Assembly: GCA_947475525.1 (NCBI GenBank)
Contig: CANJMI010000003.1
Span: 207,501 to 271,500, forward strand
Direction of reading: 5' to 3'
DNA from: Polyangiaceae bacterium
GTDB taxonomy: Bacteria > Myxococcota_A > Polyangia > Polyangiales > Polyangiaceae
Length of the DNA stretch: 64,000 nucleotides
Shown one piece after another: positions 46,485-55,664 of the stretch. Position numbers and translations under genes: made by a program. How positions within the stretch are numbered: position 1 is the stretch's first letter; every line of letters begins with the position of its first letter. The notes under the pieces were generated by a model. It made no database searches. It worked only from the letters and a program-made list of their open reading frames with translations, and was not told where the DNA came from.

Positions 46485-48296
46485 TTACTTCACGGTGAGT
46501 ACGAACGGGCTCGTCGCAAGGACGTGTTCGTTCTGCGACAGCGGAGCGAGCAGCCCCGCGAATGCGAGAACGTCATCGCGCAACGGGCCGGCCACGTCGA
46601 GTGGAGAGAGCCATGCTTCGACGGCCTTCGCTTTGGCCTCCCGTTCGAGCCGGCGGCGCGAAGCCTCTCCGTCATTGCCCCCTCGAAGCAACTCGAGGAA
46701 GCCGCCCGCTTCGCGTTCGATGTGAACCGGCAAGCGGGGACCTTCGTGGGCGAGTGCACGCGCGAGCGCGATGGCCTCGGTGAGGCCTCCGAGTTCGTCG
46801 ATGAGGCCGCGCTCCTTGGCCTCGTCACCGGCCATGATCCGGCCTTCGGCCGCTGGCTCGATTGCGCTGACATTCGTGCCCCGTCCCTCGGCAATTCGCT
46901 CGAGAAACAGGCGGTATGTCGATTTCATCGCGTGCTCGAGTTTGCCGCGAGTGGCGTCGTCCCAAGGCACGAGGGGCGACCCGTAGGCCGCGCGTGCGCC
47001 TCCACCTTCGCGAGCCGGCACGACGGTCACGTGAACGCCGGCTTGCGCCAGGGTGCCGCCGAGCACGAGCTTGCCCATCACAACGCCGATCGACCCGATG
47101 ATGCTGGTGCGCTCGGCCACGATCTTGTTGGCCGCCGCCGCGATGTAATACCCGCCGCTTGCGGCCATCCCGCCGATGGAGACCACGACCGGTTTCGTCT
47201 TTCGCAGGTCCATGACTTCACGCCAGAGCAAGTCCGAAGCGAGCGCCGAGCCCCCGGGAGAATCGATTCGAAGCACGACGGCGCGCGTGAGCGGGTCTCG
47301 GGCGAGACGTCGCAGGACGGGCCCAAACTCTTGTTGTGTGATCCCCTCGCTCGAGCCGAGGCCGGCGCCTCCGGCCATGCTAATGGCGCCCGTTGCGCGC
47401 ACGACCGTGACGTGTGGAATGCCGAGTTGCGGGGTACCGGCGAGCGCTCGAAAGAGCTCTCCGAGCCCGGAATGGGGCTCATTTCCGCGGCCGAAGACGA
47501 CGGCCCGGGTCTTCACTCCGGCGAGCTCGAGGGTGCGGTCGCGCGCCTCTGCTTCAAAGCCGAGTTTGTCGACGAGCTTCAAGTCGCGGGCATCGTTGGC
47601 CGTATACGGTCCGTCTTCGAGGCGGAGGGATTCCGCGGTCGCGCCGCGCCCACGTTCGATTCCATCCAGCCAAGCCCGGCGAATCCCGCCGAGCGCCGCC
47701 TCGAGCGAGCTGCGCGCATCGGGGCTCGGTTCGTCGCGCGTGAACGGTTCTTCGGCTCCTTTGAAGCGGCCCTCCTGCATGAAGTCGACCTTGACGCCGA
47801 GCTTGTCGAAGAGTGCCCGCGCGAAGACGAGTTGCGCCGCCAGACCCACGGCTTCGACAGTGCCTGCGGGCGTCAGCCACACCTCGCTGCACGCGCCCGC
47901 GACGGCGAGGAGTGACGCGTTGCCGTAGCCGTCCGCGTGACACACGACAGGCATCGATTTGCGCAGCGGCCCCATGATTCGAGCGAACTCTTCCGCGCGG
48001 GCCATCGCGAACGCCGCACCGCCGAGGCGAACGAACACGCCGCGGGTTGCGCCGTTGGTCGACAACTCGTCAATTTTCGCGGTCAGCTCGGCGAAGCCGT
48101 TCGCTCCGCTACCGCCAAGGAGAGAACTCGACCCGGCCTCCGTCGCGCCGTCGCGCAAATCAAATTCCGCGACGTGGGGTGCGAGCAGACTCCCGCCTTC
48201 GTTGCTCTCGGTCACCTCGTCGACGTGTCGTGGTCTTCCGTCGCAGGCCGCGAGGGCCCACACGAGCATCGTCAAACTTCGTAGCCGCCGCACCAC
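46485..48296 (-). CDS. sppA: Signal peptide peptidase SppA (long form, lipoprotein)
   Basis: 603 aa. Membrane Ser/Lys protease that degrades leftover signal peptides. Two tandem S49 domains are seen. The first carries the Lys in MQEGRFKGAEEPFTRDEP. The second carries the nucleophile Ser in IGGMAASGGYYIAAAANKI, preceded by LRIDSPGGSALASDLLW and followed by TSIIGSIGVVMGK. Length matches the 67K type. In place of the usual N-terminal transmembrane helix there is a short signal ending LVWALAAC, a lipobox, so the enzyme looks like a lipoprotein. Confidence 0.9.
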   Translation of the reverse strand: MVRRLRSLTMLVWALAACDGRPRHVDEVTESNEGGSLLAPHVAEFDLRDGATEAGSSSLLGGSGANGFAELTAKIDELSTNGATRGVFVRLGGAAFAMARAEEFARIMGPLRKSMPVVCHADGYGNASLLAVAGACSEVWLTPAGTVEAVGLAAQLVFARALFDKLGVKVDFMQEGRFKGAEEPFTRDEPSPDARSSLEAALGGIRRAWLDGIERGRGATAESLRLEDGPYTANDARDLKLVDKLGFEAEARDRTLELAGVKTRAVVFGRGNEPHSGLGELFRALAGTPQLGIPHVTVVRATGAISMAGGAGLGSSEGITQQEFGPVLRRLARDPLTRAVVLRIDSPGGSALASDLLWREVMDLRKTKPVVVSIGGMAASGGYYIAAAANKIVAERTSIIGSIGVVMGKLVLGGTLAQAGVHVTVVPAREGGGARAAYGSPLVPWDDATRGKLEHAMKSTYRLFLERIAEGRGTNVSAIEPAAEGRIMAGDEAKERGLIDELGGLTEAIALARALAHEGPRLPVHIEREAGGFLELLRGGNDGEASRRRLEREAKAKAVEAWLSPLDVAGPLRDDVLAFAGLLAPLSQNEHVLATSPFVLTVK

Positions 48297-48336
48297 GCAA
48301 GGTTACTGCGGCCGATCGGCCGTGTCGATTACGGCT

Positions 48337-50541
48337 TCAGGGCGGGAGATCGGTGGTGTCGATTTCGGGGTTCGAGACCGGCCTCGGCGCCGGCGTCGGT
48401 TCGCGCTTCGGCTCGGGTTTTGCCCCACGTTTTGCGGGGCTCTTGCCGCCGGCCGGCTTGCTGGTCGATGCTCCGCCGCTCGCTCCCGAGCCATGGCCGG
48501 AAGCTTCCTGGATTCTTAGGTACGCTTGATCCGCGTACGCTGTTCCCGGGGCATTTTGGATCACCTGACGGTAGAGTTCGACAGCTCCGCCCTTGTCGCC
48601 GCGCTGCCACTTCAAGTCCGCGATGCCGACGAGTCCCGGCACGAAATGCGGGTTGTCTTTCAGCATGTCCTGGTAGCGACGCTCGGCGCCCGCCGTATCG
48701 CCGCGCCCGCGGGCGACCTCAGCCAAACCCGTTTGAGCCTCGCTGTTGCCGGGGCTCTTGGCGAGCGCTTGTTCGTACATGCTCTCCGCTTCGTCGTAAT
48801 TCCCGCGCTTTTGCGCGGCTCGAGCGCGTCGCAAGGCTTCGCGAAAATCGAGGGCGGAGAGCGGATCTCCCGCGTTCGCTGAGGACGCCGGTGCCGCACT
48901 GCTCGCGCCCGCTGCCGGCTTCGCGCGGCCTACGTACTCGCGAAGGGCCGCGAGGACCGGGTGCTCGGGGGCGAGCTCGGTGAGCTTGTCGAGTTCGCGT
49001 TTTGCAGCTTCGACGTCGCCGCGGCGCGCGAGCGCGTACGACAGGAGCGCCTGTGATTGACCGAGTTTTTTTTCTGTGTTCGCCGCCGCGCGGAGCCGCT
49101 CGATGACGGTGTCCCAGCTCGGTTCTGGCTCGCAGAGGTCGAGGGTCGCCAGTGCTCGGCCGGCACCTGGGTCATTGCCCTTGATCTTCGACACATGACG
49201 TCGAGCGTCGCCGAGCTTGCCTTGCAGCCGCAGGGCATCGAGCTCGAGAACGGCGGAGAGCGCTTCGTCATGGTTGACCTTGAGCGCGGCATCGACCGCG
49301 GCACGGGCACGCTCGACGGTCTTCGCGAGGTCGTCTGCGTCTTTGCCCTCGAGGCGCGAACGCAGCCAAACGCGGTCGGCTTGTAGAATCGCTACCCTTG
49401 CGAGCCCACGTGCTCCGCGAGCATCGAGTTCGGCGGCGCCGCTCGCCTTCGCGAATTGCTCTTTCGCGCCTTCGATGTCTCCCTCCAGCAGCAGCTTGTC
49501 GCCTTCCTGCATGAGTAGAGTGACGCGCTCGTTGTCGACTGAACTCGCCGCGACGGGTTTGCCTTCGCCACCGAGCTTGCGTAACGCCGTGACGCCGAGA
49601 AGTCCGGCGATGCCGACCGCGACGATGCCCGTCGTCCATCGACCGAAACTCGGACGTGACGCGCGCCTGCCGTACTCACTGAACCGTGGGTCCGTGGTGC
49701 TCGAACGACGCAGTACCGACGGGCGCACTCCGGGGCCGTCGGGGCCTGACGAACGGCGGCCGTCCTTCTCCGGCGGAATCGATTGCCCGGGCGGCACCGA
49801 TGATTCGGGAGGGCTTGAGCTCTCGGGCCCGCCCGACCCGACCTTGCCGTGGTCGCTGTCGCGCGGCGGGCTGCTCTCGTCGATTGCCAGGCTCACCCGC
49901 TCGAGCGCGTCATTGACGTCGTCCTCGAGGTTGGTCCCCTGGAACATCGCTTCTGGTGCCGGCTCGGGAGTCGACGGTTGAGTTGGCGGCTTTACAGGCG
50001 GTGGACGTAGTGGGGCCAAGAACCCGAGCGAGGTTGCGCCTGACTTTGCCTCCTGGAACGAACCGGCCACGCGCGGGAGCGCGGGGTTCGTCGCGAGCAT
50101 GTCGAGGTCGTCGGTGATGATGGTGGTCGCGATTTTCGGGGTCACCGGCGGAGCTACCGGCCGCCCTTGGCGTTCGGCTCTCTCAATGCGCTGGCGTCGC
50201 GTCGTGTCGGCTTCGAGCGGGTCGGCCGCCTGAAAAAAACTACGCAGTTCTTCGATTGCGCCGAGCCGCTGCGGCTTGCTGCCGTCATCGGGTACGAGGA
50301 GGTCCATCTCGGTGACCTGAGCCGACGAGATCGCCGACTGGAGCTCGCGCATCGCGAGGTAGCGCAGCTCGCTCCCATCGGCCTTGCGCACCGTCCATCC
50401 AGAGAGTCCGCCGGAGCCGGCGGGACGGAACACGCGGAACTGGTGTTCGCAGCTCGTGCATTTTACCGTCGTGCCGCGGCTTGACACGAGGGCCGCGTCG
50501 AACTCGTAGCGGGTTTTGCAGCGGTCGCAGGTAACGTCCAT
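48337..50541 (-). CDS. Zinc-ribbon, GYF-like and TPR membrane protein
   Basis: 734 aa. It opens with an MJ0042-type zinc ribbon (MDVTCDRCKTRYEF with CTSCEHQFRV, CxxC x ~20 CxxC). Residues about 48-106 resemble a GYF_2 domain (GWTVRKADGSELRYLAMREL). A Pro/Ser-rich region follows, then one membrane helix (TTGIVAVGIAGLLGVTAL) near residue 310. The rest is TPR units including YDEAESMYEQALAKSPGN, RGDTAGAERRYQDMLKDNP and GDKGGAVELYRQVIQNAP, presumably periplasmic. This zinc-ribbon plus TPR layout recurs in myxobacteria and may act in signalling or envelope scaffolding. Confidence 0.78.
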   Translation of the reverse strand: MDVTCDRCKTRYEFDAALVSSRGTTVKCTSCEHQFRVFRPAGSGGLSGWTVRKADGSELRYLAMRELQSAISSAQVTEMDLLVPDDGSKPQRLGAIEELRSFFQAADPLEADTTRRQRIERAERQGRPVAPPVTPKIATTIITDDLDMLATNPALPRVAGSFQEAKSGATSLGFLAPLRPPPVKPPTQPSTPEPAPEAMFQGTNLEDDVNDALERVSLAIDESSPPRDSDHGKVGSGGPESSSPPESSVPPGQSIPPEKDGRRSSGPDGPGVRPSVLRRSSTTDPRFSEYGRRASRPSFGRWTTGIVAVGIAGLLGVTALRKLGGEGKPVAASSVDNERVTLLMQEGDKLLLEGDIEGAKEQFAKASGAAELDARGARGLARVAILQADRVWLRSRLEGKDADDLAKTVERARAAVDAALKVNHDEALSAVLELDALRLQGKLGDARRHVSKIKGNDPGAGRALATLDLCEPEPSWDTVIERLRAAANTEKKLGQSQALLSYALARRGDVEAAKRELDKLTELAPEHPVLAALREYVGRAKPAAGASSAAPASSANAGDPLSALDFREALRRARAAQKRGNYDEAESMYEQALAKSPGNSEAQTGLAEVARGRGDTAGAERRYQDMLKDNPHFVPGLVGIADLKWQRGDKGGAVELYRQVIQNAPGTAYADQAYLRIQEASGHGSGASGGASTSKPAGGKSPAKRGAKPEPKREPTPAPRPVSNPEIDTTDLPP

Positions 50542-50637
50542 GGTGCGCTTCGGGGCCGAAAGCTAGCATGGAACTCGCCGTACATTTGTGTGCAAATACG
50601 CGGCGGGGCGGGGTGCCGACGGTGTTATGGAGGCGAC

Positions 50638-51945
50638 ATGCTCGATCTCCGTCAAGTCGTCGATCAACTCGACGAGGTTCGCGCGGGTCTCGCGCGTAGG
50701 TCGCCTGCCGCGGCGGCTCAGCTTGGCCCAATCGCTCCGCTCGCCGCCGAGCGTCGTCGATTGATCGCCGAGTCCGAGAAGATGCAATCCGAGCGCAACG
50801 TCGCCAGCAAGGAGATGGCTCGCGCGGACAAACACTCTCCCGAGTTTGCGGCTCGCCGCGACGAGCTGAAGCAGCTCAGCGCCACCGTCAAGGACCTCGA
50901 GGCCCGCACGACGGCCTGCGAAAGTGAACTGCAGGAGCTCCTCGCGCGTATCCCGAACCTCCCGGCTGAGTCCGTGCCGAACGGTACGGGAGAGGCGGAC
51001 AACGTCGTGGTCAAGGTTTGGGGGAGCGCTCCCGATCAGCCGTTCCCCGTGAAGGCTCACTACGACATCGGCACGGACCTCGGCGTGCTCGACTTCGAGC
51101 GCGCGACCAAACTCTCCGGACCGCGCTTCACCGTGCTCTGGGGCGATGGGGCTCGACTCGAACGCGCACTCATCCACTTCATGCTCGAGCTCCACACGCG
51201 CGAGCACGGCTACACCGAGGTGCTGCCGCCTTTTCTCGTCAAGGGCGAGACGCTTTTCGGCACGGGGCAACTTCCCAAATTCGAAGAGGACCTTTTCAAG
51301 ACCCGCAAGAGCGATCCCGAGCGCAGTTACGACCTCTACTTGAGCCCAACCGCGGAGGTTCCTTTGACGAATCTCCACGCCGACGAAATTCTCGAAGGCG
51401 AAGTTTTGCCTCTCGCCTACACCGCCTACACACCGTGCTTCCGCAGTGAAGCGGGCAGCTACGGCCAAGACGTGCGCGGGATGATTCGACAACACCAGTT
51501 CGACAAGGTCGAGCTTGTGCGCGTGTGCGAACCGGAGCGATCCGACGAGGAACTCGAGCTTCTCACGCGGCATGCCGAGACGGTTCTCGAACGTCTAGGG
51601 CTGCATTATCGGCGCGTTGCCCTGTGCGCGGCGGACCTCGGCTTTTCTGCTGCACGGACCTACGACCTCGAGGTTTGGCTGCCGTCGCAGAACAAGTTTC
51701 GCGAGATCTCGAGCTGCTCCAACTGCGGGGATTTTCAGGCGCGCCGCGCGAAGATTCGGTACCGCCCGCAAAAAGGGGACAAGCCGCGGTTGCTGCATAC
51801 GCTGAACGGGTCGGCGCTCGCGGTCGGCCGAACGCTGATCGCGATCCTCGAGCAAGGGCAGCGGGCCGACGGTAGCGTCGTTATCCCCGAGGTGCTGCGC
51901 GCGTTCATGGGCAGCGACACTCTCCGACCGACCCCGCGACGCTGA
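50638..51945 (+). CDS. serS: Seryl-tRNA synthetase
   Basis: 435 aa. Charges tRNA-Ser with serine. The N-terminal coiled-coil arm (about 30-100) is followed by the class II core. Motif 2 is CFRSEAGSYGQDVRGMIRQHQF, given here in family terms, and motif 3 is LNGSALAVGRTLIAILE. TAEVPLTNLHADEIL is also typical. GGAGG at about 50629 sits before ATG 50638, so this start is preferred over the frame start at 50590. Length is standard. It diverges from the zinc-ribbon/TPR gene. Confidence 0.97.
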   Translation: MLDLRQVVDQLDEVRAGLARRSPAAAAQLGPIAPLAAERRRLIAESEKMQSERNVASKEMARADKHSPEFAARRDELKQLSATVKDLEARTTACESELQELLARIPNLPAESVPNGTGEADNVVVKVWGSAPDQPFPVKAHYDIGTDLGVLDFERATKLSGPRFTVLWGDGARLERALIHFMLELHTREHGYTEVLPPFLVKGETLFGTGQLPKFEEDLFKTRKSDPERSYDLYLSPTAEVPLTNLHADEILEGEVLPLAYTAYTPCFRSEAGSYGQDVRGMIRQHQFDKVELVRVCEPERSDEELELLTRHAETVLERLGLHYRRVALCAADLGFSAARTYDLEVWLPSQNKFREISSCSNCGDFQARRAKIRYRPQKGDKPRLLHTLNGSALAVGRTLIAILEQGQRADGSVVIPEVLRAFMGSDTLRPTPRR

Positions 51946-52039
51946 GGCTCCCGAGAGCGCGGCCGATTGCCGGGCCGACGGCTATGTATTTGGGTCATTA
52001 AGTTGGCCTGACCGGAGCGCCCATGGAACAGAGTCCACT

Positions 52040-52723
52040 ATGGGCGCGGCCGAGCGCATCTCTCGTAGCTCCGATCACGCGTCGCAGCGTCGCTCTCTCA
52101 GTTCTTGGGAGGGCGAGGAGACGTGCGACTACGACCAGTGGTGCGTTGAGCTCGACGGCTCGATAACCTGCCTCTCGAAGCGGCAACTCTGGACGGCCCT
52201 CGCACGCGGTCGCGTGGCTCCCGAGACCCCAGTCTGGCGTGATGGTCTTGGACACTGGGTGGCGATTGCCGACGTCGCCGAGCTCACCGTGGACGACGAA
52301 GACTTGCGTGTTTCGGTGCCTGAGCGCTCAGAGATTCGCGTGCGGCGCGTTCCTTCACCCTTGGCGGTTTCGGCATTGGACCGGCCGAGTCGGTGGCGGA
52401 CGCGGTCTGTCGAGCTCGCGACCTTGCCGTTCACGTTGATCCGCCTCGGGGCTGCCGCGACCGGCACGGCTTCGGCTCGCGCTGTTCGCTCCGTCGGGCG
52501 TCGGCTCACACGCCGCGCGGTGTTGCGAGCGGCCGCGATCGTCACGCTTGCCGTGGCCGGGGCCGTCGCTGGCATTCACGGCGCGAGCCTCGCCGACGAC
52601 GATGTGCCTCGGGCGCAGCGCGTTGGGGTGGACGTGGCTGAATACGCTCGATTTCTCTCCGCACGGGTCCACATGCGGACCGTCGAGAACGAACGCATCT
52701 GGTGGAGCGAACGCTGGCGCTGA
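52040..52723 (+). CDS. GYF-like domain protein with one membrane segment
   Basis: 227 aa. Residues about 34-83 resemble a GYF_2 domain (WCVELDGSITCLSKRQLW, TPVWRDGLGHWVAIADV). A basic linker follows, then a hydrophobic segment, AAAIVTLAVAGAVAGIHGA, near residue 170, and a short tail of about 45 residues. The inner-membrane topology would leave the GYF-like part in the cytoplasm. Function unknown. A related domain occurs in the protein on the other side of serS. Confidence 0.7.
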   Translation: MGAAERISRSSDHASQRRSLSSWEGEETCDYDQWCVELDGSITCLSKRQLWTALARGRVAPETPVWRDGLGHWVAIADVAELTVDDEDLRVSVPERSEIRVRRVPSPLAVSALDRPSRWRTRSVELATLPFTLIRLGAAATGTASARAVRSVGRRLTRRAVLRAAAIVTLAVAGAVAGIHGASLADDDVPRAQRVGVDVAEYARFLSARVHMRTVENERIWWSERWR

Positions 52724-52835
52724 CCCGCGCGCGCGCCTCAAAAATCCCGAGCGGGCGCCCATCGGGCCGTCATTGAAATTCTTCGGATCCGACGGTTGGA
52801 GTGGGACGCGACGGTGTGTTAACGTCCGCCGCTCC

Positions 52836-52906
52836 TCCGGCATCGTCTAAAGGCAGGACAGAGGACTTTGAATCCTCGAATCGTGGTTCGAATCCACGTG
52901 CCGGAA
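52836..52906 (+). tRNA. tRNA-Gln (anticodon UUG)
   Basis: Acceptor TCCGGCA pairs with TGCCGGA. The anticodon stem AGGA/TCCT holds loop CTTTGAA (TTG), and the T arm is CGTGG-TTCGAAT-CCACG. Discriminator A at 52906; CCA is not encoded. The only CAA-reading tRNA in the window. Confidence 0.95.
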
Positions 52907-52976
52907 CCCGCTGCATCGCTCCTCTATCCCGCACCGAACGGGCTCTTCCCGCTCGCTTTTACAGGGGAATGGTGAC

Positions 52977-54590
52977 TTGCCTATGGCGCACCGGCTTCCC
53001 GAAGAAATCACCATCGAGCTCGGTCTCGACGACCCCGACGACGACGCTTCGCTGCGCCAGGCGGTCGCCCGTCGACTCGGCGTGGCGGTCGAACATCTTC
53101 CCGAGGTCGAGGTCTATCGTCGGTCGATCGACGCACGCGATTCTCGGGTGCGATTTCGGCTTCTGCTCGGCCTCGGGTCGCACGAAGCCACCTTCGAGCT
53201 CGGGGGCGTGACGCCGCGCGAGGTCGACGGCCCGGCAGAGGTCGTGATCGTCGGCGACGGACCTGCGGGCATGTTCTGCGCATACGAACTCGCGCGACGT
53301 GGCATAGCCTCGATCGTTCTCGATCGCGGCAAGGAGGTCCAGCCGCGCCGCATCGATCTGCGAGGCCTCAATCAGCGTGGACTGGTCGATACCGACAGCA
53401 ATTACTGCTTCGGCGAAGGCGGCGCCGGCACGTACAGCGATGGCAAGCTCTACACGCGAGCGCACAAGCGCGGCAACGTGCGCGACGTCATCGAGGTCCT
53501 CGCCATTCACGGCGCACCCGCGGCCATTCTCACCGATGCGCGCCCTCACATCGGTTCGAACCGTCTGCCCAAAGTGGTGACGCGAATTCGCGAAAGACTC
53601 GAATCGGTCGGTGTCGTGTTCCGCTTCGGCGCGAGGGTCACCGACTTGCTCGTCGCCGGCGAAGGCGATGCGCGGACGGTTCGTGGGGTGCGTCTCGCGG
53701 ATGGGAGCGAGCTTGGCGCGCGCGCGGTCGTGTTGGCGACGGGCCATTCGGCGCGTGACGTCTTCGAGCTCGTTGACCGCGCGGGTGTGCGTCTCGAAGC
53801 GAAGGCGTTCGCGCTCGGCGTTCGCATCGAGCATCCGCAGCCACTGATCAATCGCATTCAATACGGTCAAGACGCCGGGCATCCTCGCCTGCCGAACGCC
53901 GCATACCGTCTGGCGACGACGGTCGAGGAGCGCGGCGTGTTCTCGTTTTGCATGTGCCCCGGCGGATGGGTCGTGCCAGCCTCGACCGAGCCCGGGGCAC
54001 TCGTCGTCAACGGCATGAGCCTCGCCAAGCGAAACTCCCCGTTCGCGAATTCGGGCTTCGTGGTTTCGGTGGAGCTCGCGGACCTCGCGGCTGCGGGCTA
54101 TTCGGGTCCGCTCGCGGGGGTTCAATTGCAGACCGAACTCGAGCGGATGGCGTTCGTTGCGGGGGGCTCTTCGCTGCAGGCTCCGGCGACGCGCGTGACG
54201 GACTTCGTGGCCGGGCGCGGTTCGACGACGCTGCCGCCCTCGAGCTACATCCCAGGTCTCGTACCTTGCGACGTAGGCGAGGTGCTCGATGCCGGACGTC
54301 TGCCTCTCGCCGCGAAAATGCGCGAAGCTCTGCGGCGCTTCGATCGGAGCCTGCGCGGCTACATGACCGAAGACGCCGTGTTGATTGGGGTCGAGACGCG
54401 AACGAGCTCGCCGGTCCGCATTCCGAGGGACCCGACCACGACCGAATCGCATGACCTCGGTGGGCTCTTTCCGACCGGGGAGGGTGCCGGCTACGCGGGG
54501 GGAATTGTCAGCGCAGCGCTCGATGGCATTCGTGTCGCCGAGTCGGTCGCCGCAAAGCTCACGCGAAGCTCGAGCTTATCCCAACGGTAG
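52977..54590 (+). CDS. FAD-dependent dehydrogenase (COG2509-type)
   Basis: 537 aa. After an about 80-residue N-terminal domain there is a dinucleotide fold (EVVIVGDGPAGMFCAYEL, GxGxxG). NYCFGEGGAGTYSDGKLYTR is the signature of this uncharacterised flavoprotein family. FCMCPGGWVVPAST and the FAD end motif GLFPTGEGAGYAGGIVSAA complete it. The family's substrate is unknown. The start may be TTG 52977 (AGGGGA about 8 nt upstream) or ATG 52983. Confidence 0.88.
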   Translation: MPMAHRLPEEITIELGLDDPDDDASLRQAVARRLGVAVEHLPEVEVYRRSIDARDSRVRFRLLLGLGSHEATFELGGVTPREVDGPAEVVIVGDGPAGMFCAYELARRGIASIVLDRGKEVQPRRIDLRGLNQRGLVDTDSNYCFGEGGAGTYSDGKLYTRAHKRGNVRDVIEVLAIHGAPAAILTDARPHIGSNRLPKVVTRIRERLESVGVVFRFGARVTDLLVAGEGDARTVRGVRLADGSELGARAVVLATGHSARDVFELVDRAGVRLEAKAFALGVRIEHPQPLINRIQYGQDAGHPRLPNAAYRLATTVEERGVFSFCMCPGGWVVPASTEPGALVVNGMSLAKRNSPFANSGFVVSVELADLAAAGYSGPLAGVQLQTELERMAFVAGGSSLQAPATRVTDFVAGRGSTTLPPSSYIPGLVPCDVGEVLDAGRLPLAAKMREALRRFDRSLRGYMTEDAVLIGVETRTSSPVRIPRDPTTTESHDLGGLFPTGEGAGYAGGIVSAALDGIRVAESVAAKLTRSSSLSQR

Positions 54591-54653
54591 AGCCACGCCT
54601 GTGCGCGACGCTCGGTCGCGGGTGCCGTCGGTGATAGCCTCTCGCGGAGGCGG

Positions 54654-55265
54654 ATGGACGAGGAGGAGGCGAAGTTTGTAGGGCGCCTCATCGCGCGTGA
54701 TGAGACGGCGTTCAACGAACTGGTGGTGCTCTTCGAACGGCGGGTGTTCAGCCTCGTGCTCCGCATGCTCGGCCGCCAAGCCGATGCCGAGGAGGTCACG
54801 CAGGACGTCTTCATTCAGGTGTTCCGCAACGTCGAGTCGTTTCGCGGTGACTCGAAACTCTCGACTTGGATCTTCCGGATTGGCATCAATCTCTGCAAAA
54901 ATCGCATGAACTACGATGCGCGGCGTCAGAGCCGGCGCCACGATGACCTCGGCGACTACGAAGAAAGTGACGCGCTTCAAGGCGGCGACGGGGTGAGCGT
55001 CGGGGCGGTAGCGAGGCCCGATCACGCTGCCGAAGAGCGGCAGCTCATCGAGGTGGTTCGCGAGGCTCTCGAGACGCTCGACCCCGAGCACCGCCAGCTC
55101 GTTATCTTGCGCGACGTCGAAGACCTCGCCTACGAAGAGATCGCCGAAGTGACGGGACTCAACATCGGAACTGTGAAAAGCCGCATCCACCGTGGCCGCT
55201 CGCAACTGCGTGAGAAGGTCGAGAGACTGATGCTGCAACGTAAAGTGAGAAAGGCGGAGCCATGA
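54654..55265 (+). CDS. ECF RNA polymerase sigma factor, RpoE-like
   Basis: 203 aa. Region 2: FNELVVLFERRVFSLVLRM, DAEEVTQDVFIQVFRNVES and LSTWIFRIGINLCKNRM. Region 4: LDPEHRQLVILRDVEDLAYE and GLNIGTVKSRIHRGRSQLRE. This is the RpoE/SigW type that usually governs envelope stress. It is coupled by an ATGA overlap to a single-pass membrane protein that is its likely inhibitor. Confidence 0.93.
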   Translation: MDEEEAKFVGRLIARDETAFNELVVLFERRVFSLVLRMLGRQADAEEVTQDVFIQVFRNVESFRGDSKLSTWIFRIGINLCKNRMNYDARRQSRRHDDLGDYEESDALQGGDGVSVGAVARPDHAAEERQLIEVVREALETLDPEHRQLVILRDVEDLAYEEIAEVTGLNIGTVKSRIHRGRSQLREKVERLMLQRKVRKAEP

Positions 55266-55657
55266 GTGAGGACAGCGAACGAGAGGCCGAGCGACCTCAG
55301 TCGCAGCCGGGGGAAGGCGAGGCTCCGCAGGCGAGCGTAGATGCGGTGGCGTCGGCTCCCGCGGGAGAGGACATGGACGCTGCGCCTTTCGACGAAGTGG
55401 ACGTGCGGGACTTGCTGCGCCGCGCGCTCGACGGCGAGCCGAAGGGTGACTCGGGCAGCGTACTTGCCAACGTGCAGCGACGCCTGCGGGACGAGTCGAA
55501 GGGTCAGTACTTCGCAGACGGCTGGGCCACGGCGCCTACCCCCCGCGAAACGTATCTGATCACAGCAGCCGTGATGTTCGCCCTGCTCGTTGCCGCGTGG
55601 TTCCTTCTCGGACCGTACGGCATTCACCGGGTCGAGGCCGCGGTCAGAGCGCGCTGA
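55262..55657 (+). CDS. Small single-pass membrane protein, probable anti-sigma partner
   Basis: 131 aa. The ATG overlaps the sigma stop. The cytoplasmic N-terminal half is acidic and disordered-looking (to about residue 40), followed by a helix (DVRDLLRRALDGEPKG). One membrane helix, YLITAAVMFALLVAAWFLL, is near the C-terminus and only about 15 residues follow it. There is no HxxxCxxC zinc motif and no periplasmic sensor. The anti-sigma role is inferred from position and topology. Confidence 0.65.
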   Translation: MSEDSEREAERPQSQPGEGEAPQASVDAVASAPAGEDMDAAPFDEVDVRDLLRRALDGEPKGDSGSVLANVQRRLRDESKGQYFADGWATAPTPRETYLITAAVMFALLVAAWFLLGPYGIHRVEAAVRAR

Positions 55658-55664
55658 TTTCGAA

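Noticed and set aside
46374-47915. 513-aa plus-strand frame opposite sppA
   Set aside because: Antisense shadow of a clear SppA gene.
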